In this document: positions 1 to 8,659 of the stretch, one piece after another
How the letters are laid out: each line of letters starts with the position of its first letter
Numbering within the stretch: position 1 is the first letter of the stretch
Assembly (NCBI GenBank): GCA_938020445.1
Contig: CALIIC010000146.1
Span: 1-52,973, forward strand
Length of the DNA: 52,973 nt
Reading direction: 5' to 3'
From: an uncultured Flavobacteriaceae bacterium
GTDB taxonomy: Bacteria; Bacteroidota; Bacteroidia; Flavobacteriales; Flavobacteriaceae
Notes under the pieces: model-generated
What the model saw: only the letters and a program-made list of their open reading frames with translations
Databases searched by the model: none
Told to the model about the DNA's origin: nothing
Program-made: the position numbers and the translations under genes

Positions 1-566
1 ATCGTAAAATTAGGATGGCGGGAGACCTCGCCTTTATGGAGCAACGAAAGCCTACCTACACCGCTGTGGCGGATCGGCAAGCCCAGATTCTCGAATCCTT
101 GGGTATTCAAGAAGTGGACCTATTGCCAAATGCTGCCATACAGTTGGTGAATACGGGAAACTCTTTTGTAATTGTTCCCGTGCGAGACGTAAATGTGTTG
201 AAAAATATGCGGCCGCATCAAGACCGTATCGCCAAAATCAGCGAGGCGCTAGACCTTATAGGGTACTATGTTTTTGCGATCGATCCAAACGATGCCCAGA
301 TAGATGCCAAGACCCGGATGTTCGCACCGCGATACGGTATTGAAGAGGAAGCCGCAACGGGAATGGCTGGCGGCCCGCTAGCTACCTATCTGTATGACAT
401 ACTGCACATTAAAAAGCCTGAATTTAAAATAGAGCAGGGGCGGTATATGAAGTATCCGTCCCCTTCTTTGATTTCTGTGAACCTACAAATTGAAAATGGG
501 AAAATCACCGGCTTAATGGCAGGTGGAAAAGGTATTTTGAAGTCGCGTATGGTAATCGATCTGTAG
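1..566 (+). CDS. PhzF-family isomerase, C-terminal part (5' end outside window)
   Basis: About 187 codons are visible and the frame stays open to the window edge, so the ATG at 15 is probably internal. The motif RMFAPRYGIEEEAATG followed by GGPLATYL is the conserved C-terminal lobe signature of PhzF/YddE-like proteins (diaminopimelate-epimerase fold), where the acidic residues and the Gly-rich helix N-terminus build the active-site cleft. Family members are usually 260-300 residues, so roughly the first third, including the expected catalytic Glu, is missing from view. Known members isomerise small acids, but the substrate here cannot be told. It converges on an Lrp-type regulator with only 5 bases between the stops. 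Confidence 0.85.
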   Translation, partial: RKIRMAGDLAFMEQRKPTYTAVADRQAQILESLGIQEVDLLPNAAIQLVNTGNSFVIVPVRDVNVLKNMRPHQDRIAKISEALDLIGYYVFAIDPNDAQIDAKTRMFAPRYGIEEEAATGMAGGPLATYLYDILHIKKPEFKIEQGRYMKYPSPSLISVNLQIENGKITGLMAGGKGILKSRMVIDL

Positions 567-571
567 CGTTT

Positions 572-1042
572 CTAAATCGTGATTTGACGATCAATCTGTT
601 GCGCTAGGGAGATGAAGGTTTCGGTGCGTGATACCCCTTCAATTTGCTGGATCTCGGTGTTGAGTACCTGCATAAGGTGCTCATTATCGCGACAGAGGAT
701 TTTTACAAGAATCGACCAGTTTCCCGTAGTGTAGTGGCACTCGAGTACCTCGGGAATTTTCTCCAATAATTTCACTGCCTTGGGGTTGCTCATTGCCTTA
801 TCTAGGTAAATGCCCACATAGGCCATGGTAGTATAGCCCATTACCTTGGCATTGATAACGAATTTTGACCCTGCAAGCAAGCCAGAGGCTTCCAGTTTGC
901 GCAGGCGTTGGTGTATGGCCGCACCTGAAATACCGATGCTTCTTGCTATTTCCAGAATAGGTTTGCGAGCATCGGCCATTAAAAACCTTAGTATTTTCTT
1001 GTCAATACCGTCTATTTTGACATTTTCATTAGAAGATTTCAT
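572..1042 (-). CDS. Lrp/AsnC-family transcriptional regulator
   Basis: 156 residues from the ATG at 1042. An upstream in-frame start at 1075 would add 11 residues not expected for the family. The N-terminal winged HTH covers about residues 10-60 (DGIDKKILRFLMADARKPI, then IARSIGISGAAIHQRLRKLE). The C-terminal half is a RAM/AsnC ligand domain ending in a GVSRTETFISL-type strand. Such proteins bind DNA as octamer-forming dimers and respond to amino acids. It lies downstream of, and on the same strand as, a saccharopine dehydrogenase gene (71-base gap), which suggests but does not prove a lysine-type effector and control of that neighbour. Confidence 0.93.
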   Translation of the reverse strand: MKSSNENVKIDGIDKKILRFLMADARKPILEIARSIGISGAAIHQRLRKLEASGLLAGSKFVINAKVMGYTTMAYVGIYLDKAMSNPKAVKLLEKIPEVLECHYTTGNWSILVKILCRDNEHLMQVLNTEIQQIEGVSRTETFISLAQQIDRQITI

Positions 1043-1113
1043 ATTCGAAGTTACAGATGTACGGTAAAAGTACAAATTAACAACTGAATTGAAACTAAGG
1101 AACGTTGCAAGCT

Positions 1114-2484
1114 CTAATTTGCAACGGATTCCGGGTCATAGCCCAGATAGGGCACTTCGTACTCTTTAAAGATAATACCGTAGTTTTCGAGTTCCTTGAG
1201 AATGGGCTCGTATACTTCTTGGGTAATCGGAATCTGAACCCCTGGGGTGGTGATTTTTTTGTTTAGGATCAATAAGGTGGCAATCGCGACCGGAAGTCCA
1301 ACTGTTTTTGCCATTGCCGTATGGCTGCGATTTTCACCAAGGACGACCATATTCGCATCTATTTGAAACTTTTCTCCATTTAATTGATAGCCAAATTTGT
1401 GGTACATGACGATCATATCTTTGTCGTCTTCTTCTAAGTGCCAGGCTTTTTCTAAAATGGACTGTAGTATTTGGGCCGGGGTTCCATTTGCGACCGAGAT
1501 TGTCTTTTGGTCGCTGAAAAGATCTAGTTCCTCTAGCTTGTACCACATACTATCATCCTGTTCGATCTTGAGATAGTGACGTAATTTTAATTCTACTGAA
1601 TCTGTTGGGGAATAAGGTAAAAACAGGTTGATAAAATCTCGGTATGACATTCCTTCTGAATTCTCGATGGTGAAATCATCGGCTGTCATTCCCAGTTCAA
1701 TGAACATATTCCACGCCTTTGAGAAGCCAACACGCCGCAAGGTGCCGCGATAGAGGGTTAAAACATCCTCAAGACCATAAGCTTCTCTATAGTTTAAGGA
1801 GTCTCGGTTGGCATAGCCTTCGAACCGGCCATATCCTTCAATGTCAAAAAACTCGGTACGTCGAAAAAGTTTGTGATACGGAATGTACTTATAGGTACCC
1901 TCTTGCAGGAACTTGGCTGTACCGCCTTGGCCTGCGACTACTACATTGCGGGGGTTCCAGGTGAATTTGTAGTTCCACAAGTTGTTATCGCTTTCCGGAG
2001 CTAAAATACCCCCCGTAAACGACTCGAATAACAGCATTTCGCCTCCTCGGCCGCGAATTTGATCAATAATCTGCATAGCACTCATATGATCTATACCGGG
2101 ATCTAATCCGATTTCATTCATAAACACCAATCCTTTCTCCTTTGCCTTTTCATCTAGCGCTTTGATTTCCTCACTCACGTAGGAAGCGGTTACTAAATGC
2201 TTGCCAAAGGCGATACAATCTTCGGCTACTTTGTAGTGAAAACGTGCCGGTAACATCGATACGACGATATCGGAGCCCGAAACTGCTTTTCGGCGAGCAT
2301 CATCTTGAAAAATATCAAGGGTAAGGGTGGTACATGCCGGGTGTTCTTTAATTACATTGGGCAACGCCTCGGGGCGAAGATCACCAATGGTGAGGTGTAA
2401 TTGCGCTACGCTTGCCTTCTCTAAAAAGTAATCGAGTAGATAAGAGGTCGATTTTCCCGCTCCAAGTACCAATATATTTCGCAT
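1114..2484 (-). CDS. Saccharopine dehydrogenase family protein (glutamate-forming type)
   Basis: 456 residues. The N-terminus MRNILVLGAGKSTSYLLDYF is a Rossmann nucleotide-binding loop. The middle block (NEIGLDPGIDHMSAMQII, ESFTGGILAPESDNN) matches the catalytic core of saccharopine dehydrogenase/reductases, and the length fits a single-domain reductase rather than the bifunctional eukaryotic enzyme. The expected reaction is NAD(P)-dependent interconversion of saccharopine with glutamate and aminoadipate semialdehyde, in cytosolic lysine breakdown. No lysine-ketoglutarate reductase lies beside it. The divergent gene is DUF423, and the Lrp-like gene follows on the same strand. Confidence 0.88.
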   Translation of the reverse strand: MRNILVLGAGKSTSYLLDYFLEKASVAQLHLTIGDLRPEALPNVIKEHPACTTLTLDIFQDDARRKAVSGSDIVVSMLPARFHYKVAEDCIAFGKHLVTASYVSEEIKALDEKAKEKGLVFMNEIGLDPGIDHMSAMQIIDQIRGRGGEMLLFESFTGGILAPESDNNLWNYKFTWNPRNVVVAGQGGTAKFLQEGTYKYIPYHKLFRRTEFFDIEGYGRFEGYANRDSLNYREAYGLEDVLTLYRGTLRRVGFSKAWNMFIELGMTADDFTIENSEGMSYRDFINLFLPYSPTDSVELKLRHYLKIEQDDSMWYKLEELDLFSDQKTISVANGTPAQILQSILEKAWHLEEDDKDMIVMYHKFGYQLNGEKFQIDANMVVLGENRSHTAMAKTVGLPVAIATLLILNKKITTPGVQIPITQEVYEPILKELENYGIIFKEYEVPYLGYDPESVAN

Positions 2485-2568
2485 CCCTATCTTATTAGTT
2501 ATTTTTGATATAACGAACTACTAAGGTATCAAATTGTTATATTTTTAAAAAAATGAACTCGTAAAGTT

Positions 2569-2955
2569 ATGAACAAAACAATTTTTACTACAGGGGTGGT
2601 CCTTGGAGCACTGGCAGTCGCCCTTGGCGCATTTGCTGCCCATGGTTTGGAAACACGTATTGACGCAGACGCGATCGGGACCTTTGAGACCGGTGTAAAA
2701 TATCAAATGTACCACGCTTTGTTATTACTGGTTTTGGGGAATCTTCAGCAACTGCCGGAAGCAAGTAAAAAATGGATTTATTATGTGCTATTGGCCGGTG
2801 TAATTTTATTCTCTTTTTCACTTTATTTTTTAGCGACCAACGCGCTTACAAGCTTTGATTTTAGGGCGATTGGATTTATAACACCCATTGGAGGACTATT
2901 GTTCATGGTGGGATGGGGTCTGTTGGGCTTCGGTTGTTTAAGACATTTCGACTAA
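2569..2955 (+). CDS. DUF423 family inner-membrane protein
   Basis: 128 residues with four predicted membrane helices (about 7-24, 45-60, 68-90 and 100-122). The opening segment VVLGALAVALGAFAAHGLE, the YQMYHAL motif and the Gly-rich last helix (FITPIGGLLFMVGWGLL) are diagnostic of the DUF423/YgdD family. The molecular function of the family is unknown. The gene is divergent from saccharopine dehydrogenase across 84 AT-rich bases and ends 68 bases before pckA, which has its own promoter-like sequence, so it is probably monocistronic. Confidence 0.9.
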   Translation: MNKTIFTTGVVLGALAVALGAFAAHGLETRIDADAIGTFETGVKYQMYHALLLLVLGNLQQLPEASKKWIYYVLLAGVILFSFSLYFLATNALTSFDFRAIGFITPIGGLLFMVGWGLLGFGCLRHFD

Positions 2956-2969
2956 TAAATTCTCAAAAA

Positions 2970-3009
2970 TTGAGGGTAAAATATATATTTATGATAATTT
3001 TGTATCATA
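2970..3009 (+). promoter_or_regulatory. pckA promoter with overlapping inverted repeat
   Basis: TTG at 2970-2972 and TAATTTTG at 2995-3002 match the Bacteroidota TTG (-33) and TAnnTTTG (-7) elements with a 22-base spacer. A perfect 7-bp inverted repeat, TATGATA (2990-2996) and TATCATA (3003-3009), brackets the -7 box. This is where a repressor operator would be expected. Promoter assignment is by motif only, and the binding protein is unknown. Confidence 0.5.
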
Positions 3010-3023
3010 AAAAACACCTCTGA

Positions 3024-4640
3024 ATGAATAATTCGAAAAATCGCCCGACTTCTGTATCGTTGGCGTCCTATGGAATTACCCATACAAACATTAACTACCA
3101 ACTTTCTTCTGCGGAACTTCATAAGAGGACGCTTGAGAAAGATATGGGAAAGGAAGCTTCTTCGGGAGCACTAGCGGTCAATACCGGGGAATTTACCGGA
3201 CGGTCTCCTAAAGATCGTTTTATTGTAAAAGATGCCATCACCGAAGAGAAGGTTTGGTGGGGCGATATCAATATCCCATTTGATCCTGAAAAGTTCGATG
3301 CCCTTTATGATAAGGTAATTGCATATCTGAACGAAAAGGAGCTCTATGTGCGGGATTGTTATGCCTGTGCGGATCATAATTATCGGATGGATATTCGGGT
3401 GGTAAACGAGTTTCCTTGGAGCAATATGTTCGCTTACAATATGTTCATTCGTCCTACAGATGAGGAGCTAAAGAATTTTGAAGCGGAATGGACGGTTATC
3501 AACGCACCCGGATTTATGGCCGATGCCGAAATCGATGGTACCAGACAGCATAATTTTGCAATCTTAAATTTTACGCGAAAAATTGCTTTGATAGGGGGTA
3601 CGGGATACACTGGGGAAATTAAGAAAGGAATTTTTTCCGCCTTGAACTTTATTCTTCCAGTAGAGAAAAATACCCTCCCCATGCACTGTTCCGCCAATGT
3701 TGGTGAGGATGGTAGTACCGCCATATTTTTCGGATTGTCCGGTACCGGAAAAACGACCCTTTCTACCGATGCTTCCCGAAAGTTAATAGGGGATGACGAG
3801 CACGGATGGAACAACGAAAATGCGGTATTTAATTTTGAGGGTGGCTGTTATGCCAAAGTAATCAACCTATCGCAAGAAAATGAACCGGAAATTTATGGTG
3901 CGATCAAAAAAGGGGCCTTGTTAGAAAACGTTCTAATGGATGAACAGGGTGTGGTCGATTTTTCAGATACTTCCATTACCCAGAATACACGGGTAAGCTA
4001 CCCGATCTATCATATCGAAAATGTACGCCGACCTTCGATCGGTAAGAATCCAAAGAATATCTTCTTTTTAACTGCCGATGCGTTTGGGGTATTGCCTCCG
4101 ATATCGAAACTGACGCCTAGCCAGGCAGCCTATCACTTTATTTCAGGATATACGGCCAAAGTGGCGGGTACCGAAGCGGGTGTTGTAGAACCCATTCCGT
4201 CTTTCTCCGCCTGTTTTGGGGCTCCCTTTATGCCATTGCACCCTGCAAAGTATGCCGAAATGTTGAGCAAGAAAATGAAGGATAGCGGTGTGAACGTCTG
4301 GTTGGTCAATACCGGATGGACAGGAGGCCCTTACGGAGTGGGTACTCGAATGAAGTTGAAATATACCCGAGCGATGATCAACGCCGTTTTGAATGGTGAT
4401 CTCGGTTTGTACTCGTATGATGATTACCATATTCACTCGGTATTCGGAGTGGCGCAGCCACGTAAATGTCCTGGGGTGCCTACAGATGTACTTAGCCCAA
4501 GAACTACTTGGAACGATGATGAGGCCTACTACAAAACGGCCTTTAAGCTTACCAATGCGTTTCGAGAAAATTTTAAAGAATTTGAGGCCTATGCCAGCGA
4601 AGAAATTCGGCGTGGTGGGCCACAGCGGTACGCATTTTAA
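3024..4640 (+). CDS. pckA: Phosphoenolpyruvate carboxykinase (ATP)
   Basis: 538 residues, the usual length of the ATP-dependent enzyme. GRSPKDRF at about residue 59 is the substrate-binding segment, the P-loop is GLSGTGKTTLS (residues 237-247), and GDDEHGW (256-262) supplies the metal/phosphate-binding Asp. A late adenine-binding segment with the TGWTGGPYG motif is also present. The enzyme converts oxaloacetate plus ATP to PEP, CO2 and ADP in the cytosol as the first committed step of gluconeogenesis. It is a single gene with its own promoter and a strong terminator. Nothing is truncated. Confidence 0.98.
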   Translation: MNNSKNRPTSVSLASYGITHTNINYQLSSAELHKRTLEKDMGKEASSGALAVNTGEFTGRSPKDRFIVKDAITEEKVWWGDINIPFDPEKFDALYDKVIAYLNEKELYVRDCYACADHNYRMDIRVVNEFPWSNMFAYNMFIRPTDEELKNFEAEWTVINAPGFMADAEIDGTRQHNFAILNFTRKIALIGGTGYTGEIKKGIFSALNFILPVEKNTLPMHCSANVGEDGSTAIFFGLSGTGKTTLSTDASRKLIGDDEHGWNNENAVFNFEGGCYAKVINLSQENEPEIYGAIKKGALLENVLMDEQGVVDFSDTSITQNTRVSYPIYHIENVRRPSIGKNPKNIFFLTADAFGVLPPISKLTPSQAAYHFISGYTAKVAGTEAGVVEPIPSFSACFGAPFMPLHPAKYAEMLSKKMKDSGVNVWLVNTGWTGGPYGVGTRMKLKYTRAMINAVLNGDLGLYSYDDYHIHSVFGVAQPRKCPGVPTDVLSPRTTWNDDEAYYKTAFKLTNAFRENFKEFEAYASEEIRRGGPQRYAF

Positions 4641-4660
4641 ATACGCGAAACGGTATACTA

Positions 4661-4692
4661 AAAAAACCCTTGACGAAAGCCAAGGGTTTTTT
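4661..4692. terminator. Bidirectional intrinsic terminator between pckA and hemD
   Basis: AAAAAACCCTTG (4661-4672) and CAAGGGTTTTTT (4681-4692) form a perfect 12-bp stem around an 8-base loop, with a T-run on each strand. It sits 20 bases after the pckA stop and 28 bases after the convergent hemD stop, so it can serve both genes. Confidence 0.9.
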
Positions 4693-4719
4693 CTTTATCT
4701 GGAAAGACAATACAGTTCG

Positions 4720-5466
4720 TTACCTTTTATTCGCTGTGGTAATGTACTTCTGCAGCGCCATGGTCATCGAAGGAGTCTCCGGTGTGGGTGCTTTGATATC
4801 GATTCGCAGTCCTGCTTCGGTAGCGGCAGTGACCGTCGAATTTCCAAAAACGGCAATTCTCGTGTCGTTTTGCTCAAAATCGGGGAAGTTTTTCAAAAGT
4901 GACTCAATACCCGATGGGCTAAAGAACACCAGAATATCGTAGTATACATTCCTAAGGTCCGATAAATCGCTTATCACCGTTTTGTAAAAAATTCCCCTGG
5001 TCCAATCCACCCCTAATTTATCCAAGGTTTCTGGAACAATTGGCTTAAGGGAGTCTGAGGACGGTAGTAAGAATTTTTCGTCCTTGTATTTTTTAAACAT
5101 ACTCACCATATCCACAAAATTTCTTTTGCCGACATAGATTTTACGTTTGCGGTATACAACGTACTTCTGTAAATAATAAGCAACCGCTTCGGACTGGCAA
5201 AAATATTTCATAGAATCCGGAACCTTGAACCGCATTTCTTCAGCCAATCTAAAATAATGGTTTACCGCATTTCTACTTGTAAGGACAATAGCCGTGTAAT
5301 TGTTAAGATCAATTTTCTGCTGACGCACTTCTTTGGCGTCTACCCCTTCCACATGAATAAAGGGTCTAAAATCAACTTTTACTTTCTCTTTGTCAATAAG
5401 TCTTGCGTAGGGGGAGTTTTCCATTTTCGGTTCTGGTTGCGATACCAAAATCGTTTTTACTTTCAT
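4720..5466 (-). CDS. hemD: Uroporphyrinogen-III synthase
   Basis: 248 residues from the ATG at 5466 (MKVKTILVSQPEP). A longer reading from 5595 would overlap the upstream gene and add an atypical N-terminus. HemD proteins are poorly conserved, but the pattern of an N-terminal VSQPEP strand, IVLTSRNAVNHYF, FFSPSGIESLL and IAVFGNSTVTAATEAGL reproduces the two-lobed HemD fold. It would cyclise hydroxymethylbilane to uroporphyrinogen III with inversion of ring D, on the haem/sirohaem route. It is the last gene of an operon: 5 bases after DUF4271, which overlaps the glycosyltransferase upstream. Confidence 0.88.
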   Translation of the reverse strand: MKVKTILVSQPEPKMENSPYARLIDKEKVKVDFRPFIHVEGVDAKEVRQQKIDLNNYTAIVLTSRNAVNHYFRLAEEMRFKVPDSMKYFCQSEAVAYYLQKYVVYRKRKIYVGKRNFVDMVSMFKKYKDEKFLLPSSDSLKPIVPETLDKLGVDWTRGIFYKTVISDLSDLRNVYYDILVFFSPSGIESLLKNFPDFEQNDTRIAVFGNSTVTAATEAGLRIDIKAPTPETPSMTMALQKYITTANKR

Positions 5467-5471
5467 AGTTA

Positions 5472-6128
5472 TCAATGGTTTAGGTAACTTCCTATTATCA
5501 CCAAGGGTGCAATTTCGAGTGCGCAAAGGTACAAAATAAAATAGAAAAAATGGTTGGCAATAAATTTTTGATGATTCCGTAACGCTGTTGCCCAACCAAT
5601 GGCATTAACCAACAGAATTAGGAAAATCGCTACATATACTACAATTTTTGAATCCTGAAGTACAAAGGATAAGAGGACGTTTGTTAAGAACATGACGATT
5701 CCGCTGTAGTTCAGATAGGATAGTTTTTTAAAGATAATTTCGGAGATTACCTTTTTTGACCCGAATATAATCCCATTTCCCAATTGCAAGATTACTTTGA
5801 CCAGTAAGAAAAGCAATAGAAACGTCAAAATAATCAAGAACATTGTAGGATAGTAATCCTGACTAAAATCGAGCAATACATTTCGGGCGAGGTATAGGAA
5901 CAGCGCGAAATTGATGATCAAAAAAAGAGTAAAGAAAACATGAAACCAATTCATCAATCGGTCCTTTTTGTTATACATAAAGATGTACTTGTTATTAAAG
6001 GGTAGGATGATGAAATTAAGGAATCGGCTGTAGAACATACTTTTGGCCATAACAACGAACACCAAACTTGAAAATATCAAGATGGTGATCCAGTCGATGG
6101 TTCCGTAGGTTCTAAGAATGGGTTCCAT
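5472..6128 (-). CDS. DUF4271 multi-pass membrane protein
   Basis: 218 residues, strongly hydrophobic, with about six membrane helices starting near residues 13, 62, 95, 140, 160 and 195. Basic loops such as NNKYIFMYNKKDR lie between helices. The length, the hydrophobic profile and the location directly before hemD match the DUF4271 family, which in Flavobacteria is commonly found beside this gene. Its function is unknown. Its start codon shares one base with the stop of the upstream GT39 gene (TAATG), so the two are translationally coupled. Confidence 0.8.
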   Translation of the reverse strand: MEPILRTYGTIDWITILIFSSLVFVVMAKSMFYSRFLNFIILPFNNKYIFMYNKKDRLMNWFHVFFTLFLIINFALFLYLARNVLLDFSQDYYPTMFLIILTFLLLFLLVKVILQLGNGIIFGSKKVISEIIFKKLSYLNYSGIVMFLTNVLLSFVLQDSKIVVYVAIFLILLVNAIGWATALRNHQKFIANHFFYFILYLCALEIAPLVIIGSYLNH

Positions 6129-7795
6129 TATTCTAATTTGATACTGTTTCCATTAAGACCATAGTGCAGTTGATTTTCAGAAATACCGATTCGAAAGTAT
6201 CCCGGACGCAACTTTTTTGGCTTTGGAAACTTAAACGTAAAATTTGTAGTATCATTTGATTTGAGGGTCAAAATTTCTGGATTCGTTGGTTTTGCAACCA
6301 TCGGGATAACATCTTTTATACGTTTGTAATCGTTTAAGTACCCTACGGCGAACCGAAGTTTTTGTATGTCAATATCGTACTCGTACGGGTTGTATACTTT
6401 GATCAAATGCGACTCGGTTTCCTCTAATGAAAATACTTTATCTTCAAGGTAGCAACGCAGTCTTCGATACGACTCAAAATTGTCTATATGCTTCCCATAG
6501 TACATACCACCTTTTACATTGGTGAAAGCGAGTTTTTCATTCATTAAATAAGGTGACACATAAAAAATATCTTTTCCCTGCATCTTTTGTTCACTGTGAT
6601 CGATCGAATATTGGTTTTGACGGTAGTTGATATTATTCAAAGAGAAGGTCAGGTTTCCTGTGTAGAATGCATACATAGGTGCCAAGCGGTAGGTATTTTC
6701 AAAAACTACCGGGGTATCCCCTATTTTTGACTGAAGCTCTCCGACCCAGGCTCTATTGCCATGACTTTCGTAATGTATCGGTAGTAAAGCAGGCAGAACT
6801 AGCCCAAGTCGCAGATACAGCAAAATTACACTGTTTATGATGCCCATGCGGAAAATCCACTTTCTGGTTTTTTCATCTTGTAAAAGATCATTGAACACAA
6901 TCAATAACAGAGGGATCGATATAGCGATGATCCACTGTGTTTGGATTCGACGACTGAAACTGGATATAAAAAAGAAGATCAATATACCATACACCAAAAA
7001 AATCAGGGCTTTGGTAAAGGTATCCCTGGCCTTCACTTTAAAGAGAGAGCGATATACCCATGGAAAAGTAAGTCCAAACAGCGCGATCATGTTGACGAAA
7101 AACCCTAAGGTGTATTTTTCAAAACTATAGGCTGCATTGGGTCTTTCGAACAAATGGTACTTGATAGAGACAAAATCGTTTTCGTACAGCCAGAGGAAAT
7201 GTGGGGAATATGCTGTCAAGGATACCAATACAGCGAGCCAAGCATATGAATTCCGCAATAATTTCAGGTTTGATAACAACACGAACACAATCACCAATAC
7301 TGCGTGGTATTTGCTATACATAAGTGCGGCCATCACCAATCCCATCCCAATTGCCGTCAATAAAGATGGTTTTTTGATAAACTGCTGATAGCTGTATAGG
7401 AAAAGCGCAGTAAAGAATAATAGGGGAGTATCGGGCAAGGTGAAAAAACCATAGGCATTCAAAAGGGTCATTGAAAATGCCAACAAGAAAAAATGAGTCA
7501 CATACCTTTGCTTTTCTTTTTGTTCAATGGTCATCCACAAAAGAATGAGTGTAGCCGATGACAAAAGGCAACTAACGAAACGCACTCCGAGTTCTCCATC
7601 AAAGAAAAAGCTGCTCAACTTTATCATCCAGGCCACCATCGGAGGGTGGTCAAAATACCCGAATGCCATTTCCTGGGCGTAATGCCAATAATATGCTTCG
7701 TCAAAAATAAGTTCGGTGAAATAAGCTTGTACCAGATTAAGAAGTAACAGTACGCCTAAAAGGAATAAAAAAGATCTTTGGAATTTCTGAAGCAT
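6128..7795 (-). CDS. ArnT/PMT-like glycosyltransferase (GT39 type)
   Basis: 555 residues from the ATG at 7795. A GTG at 7813 would add six residues but lies next to a TAATTTTG -7-like box (7818-7825). The first periplasmic loop carries FDEAYYWHYAQEMAFGYFD followed by HPPMVAWMIK, the acidic DE motif and Pro-rich segment of lipid-linked-sugar-dependent transferases. About ten to twelve membrane helices follow, then a ~150-residue soluble C-terminal region. Family members move a sugar from polyprenyl phosphate to lipid or protein outside the membrane. A polyprenol-phosphate mannose synthase is encoded divergently 118 bases away, a plausible donor-making partner. Confidence 0.85.
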   Translation of the reverse strand: MLQKFQRSFLFLLGVLLLLNLVQAYFTELIFDEAYYWHYAQEMAFGYFDHPPMVAWMIKLSSFFFDGELGVRFVSCLLSSATLILLWMTIEQKEKQRYVTHFFLLAFSMTLLNAYGFFTLPDTPLLFFTALFLYSYQQFIKKPSLLTAIGMGLVMAALMYSKYHAVLVIVFVLLSNLKLLRNSYAWLAVLVSLTAYSPHFLWLYENDFVSIKYHLFERPNAAYSFEKYTLGFFVNMIALFGLTFPWVYRSLFKVKARDTFTKALIFLVYGILIFFFISSFSRRIQTQWIIAISIPLLLIVFNDLLQDEKTRKWIFRMGIINSVILLYLRLGLVLPALLPIHYESHGNRAWVGELQSKIGDTPVVFENTYRLAPMYAFYTGNLTFSLNNINYRQNQYSIDHSEQKMQGKDIFYVSPYLMNEKLAFTNVKGGMYYGKHIDNFESYRRLRCYLEDKVFSLEETESHLIKVYNPYEYDIDIQKLRFAVGYLNDYKRIKDVIPMVAKPTNPEILTLKSNDTTNFTFKFPKPKKLRPGYFRIGISENQLHYGLNGNSIKLE

Positions 7796-7903
7796 TGTTC
7801 GTGGCTGATTCACATATCAAAATTACAAATTATAGCTGGTACCGCGTATTCTAAAAAAAACATAAATACCGAGTTGCCGTTTTAACAGGGTAAGATAAAA
7901 CAC

Positions 7904-7911
7904 TATTTTTG
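7904..7911 (+). promoter_or_regulatory. -7 promoter element of the GT2/dihydroorotase operon
   Basis: TATTTTTG is an exact TAnnTTTG match 19 bases before the ATG at 7931. No convincing TTG at the expected upstream distance was found, so only the -7 part is supported. Confidence 0.4.
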
Positions 7912-7930
7912 TTCAAATTCACAAAAGTCA

Positions 7931-8659
7931 ATGTCCGACAGTTTAGTCATCATTCCCACCTACAATGAAATAGAGAACATTGAGGAGATCATAAAGGCGG
8001 TATTTGCATTGCAAAAAGACTTTCATATCCTCATCGTTGATGATAATTCTCCCGATGGTACCGCACAGACGGTGGTTCGTTTGCAAGAAACGTTTCCTGA
8101 TCGACTTTTTTTAGAGGTGCGACATGAAAAGTCTGGCCTGGGAACGGCTTATATACACGGTTTTAAATGGGCCATTGCCAAAAAATATGACTATATCTTT
8201 GAGATGGATGCGGACTTTTCCCATAGCCCGCCAGACCTGGAACGTTTGTATGCCGCTTGTATCAATGGGGCCGATATGGCCGTAGGTTCTCGTTACAAAA
8301 AAGGGGTGAATGTAGTTGATTGGCCATTGTATAGGGTGTTGCTATCTTACGGGGCGTCATTTTACGTAAAAATAATAACGGGCATGCGGGTACACGATCC
8401 AACGGCAGGGTTTGTTTGCTATCAACGTCATGTCTTGGAAAGTATCTCCTTAGATTCTGTACGTTTTATTGGATATGCTTTTCAAATCGAAATGAAATTT
8501 CGAACGTACTTACAAAACTATAAGATCGAAGAAGTGTCGATTGTATTCAGGGATCGGGTAAAAGGAAAGTCAAAAATGAGTGGGTCAATTATAAAAGAAG
8601 CGGTATTTGGCGTTTTTATGATGAAAATGCGCAGCTTGTTCCAAAAAAATAGATTTTAA
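7931..8659 (+). CDS. Polyprenol monophosphomannose synthase-like GT2
   Basis: 242 residues. VIIPTYNEIENIEEII at residues 6-21, VDDNSPDGTA near 38, MDADFSHSPPDLE near 97 (metal/nucleotide-binding DAD) and GSRYKKGVNVVDWP are the hallmark motifs of dolichyl-phosphate mannose synthase catalytic domains. There is no C-terminal membrane region, so it is a DPM1-like soluble or peripheral form. It would transfer mannose, or another hexose, from a GDP/UDP donor to polyprenyl phosphate at the cytoplasmic face. Its stop overlaps the start of dihydroorotase by one base. Confidence 0.93.
   Translation: MSDSLVIIPTYNEIENIEEIIKAVFALQKDFHILIVDDNSPDGTAQTVVRLQETFPDRLFLEVRHEKSGLGTAYIHGFKWAIAKKYDYIFEMDADFSHSPPDLERLYAACINGADMAVGSRYKKGVNVVDWPLYRVLLSYGASFYVKIITGMRVHDPTAGFVCYQRHVLESISLDSVRFIGYAFQIEMKFRTYLQNYKIEEVSIVFRDRVKGKSKMSGSIIKEAVFGVFMMKMRSLFQKNRF

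Noticed and set aside
4393..4902. A plus-strand frame across the pckA end, terminator and hemD end
   Set aside because: It overlaps two well-supported genes and the terminator hairpin, and the translation is low in recognisable structure.
8141..8175. Possible tRNA or rRNA genes anywhere in the window
   Set aside because: All intergenic regions were read for cloverleaf-like sequence and TTCGA-type T-loops in suitable context, and none was convincing. The interval given here, inside the GT2 gene, was looked at and is coding.
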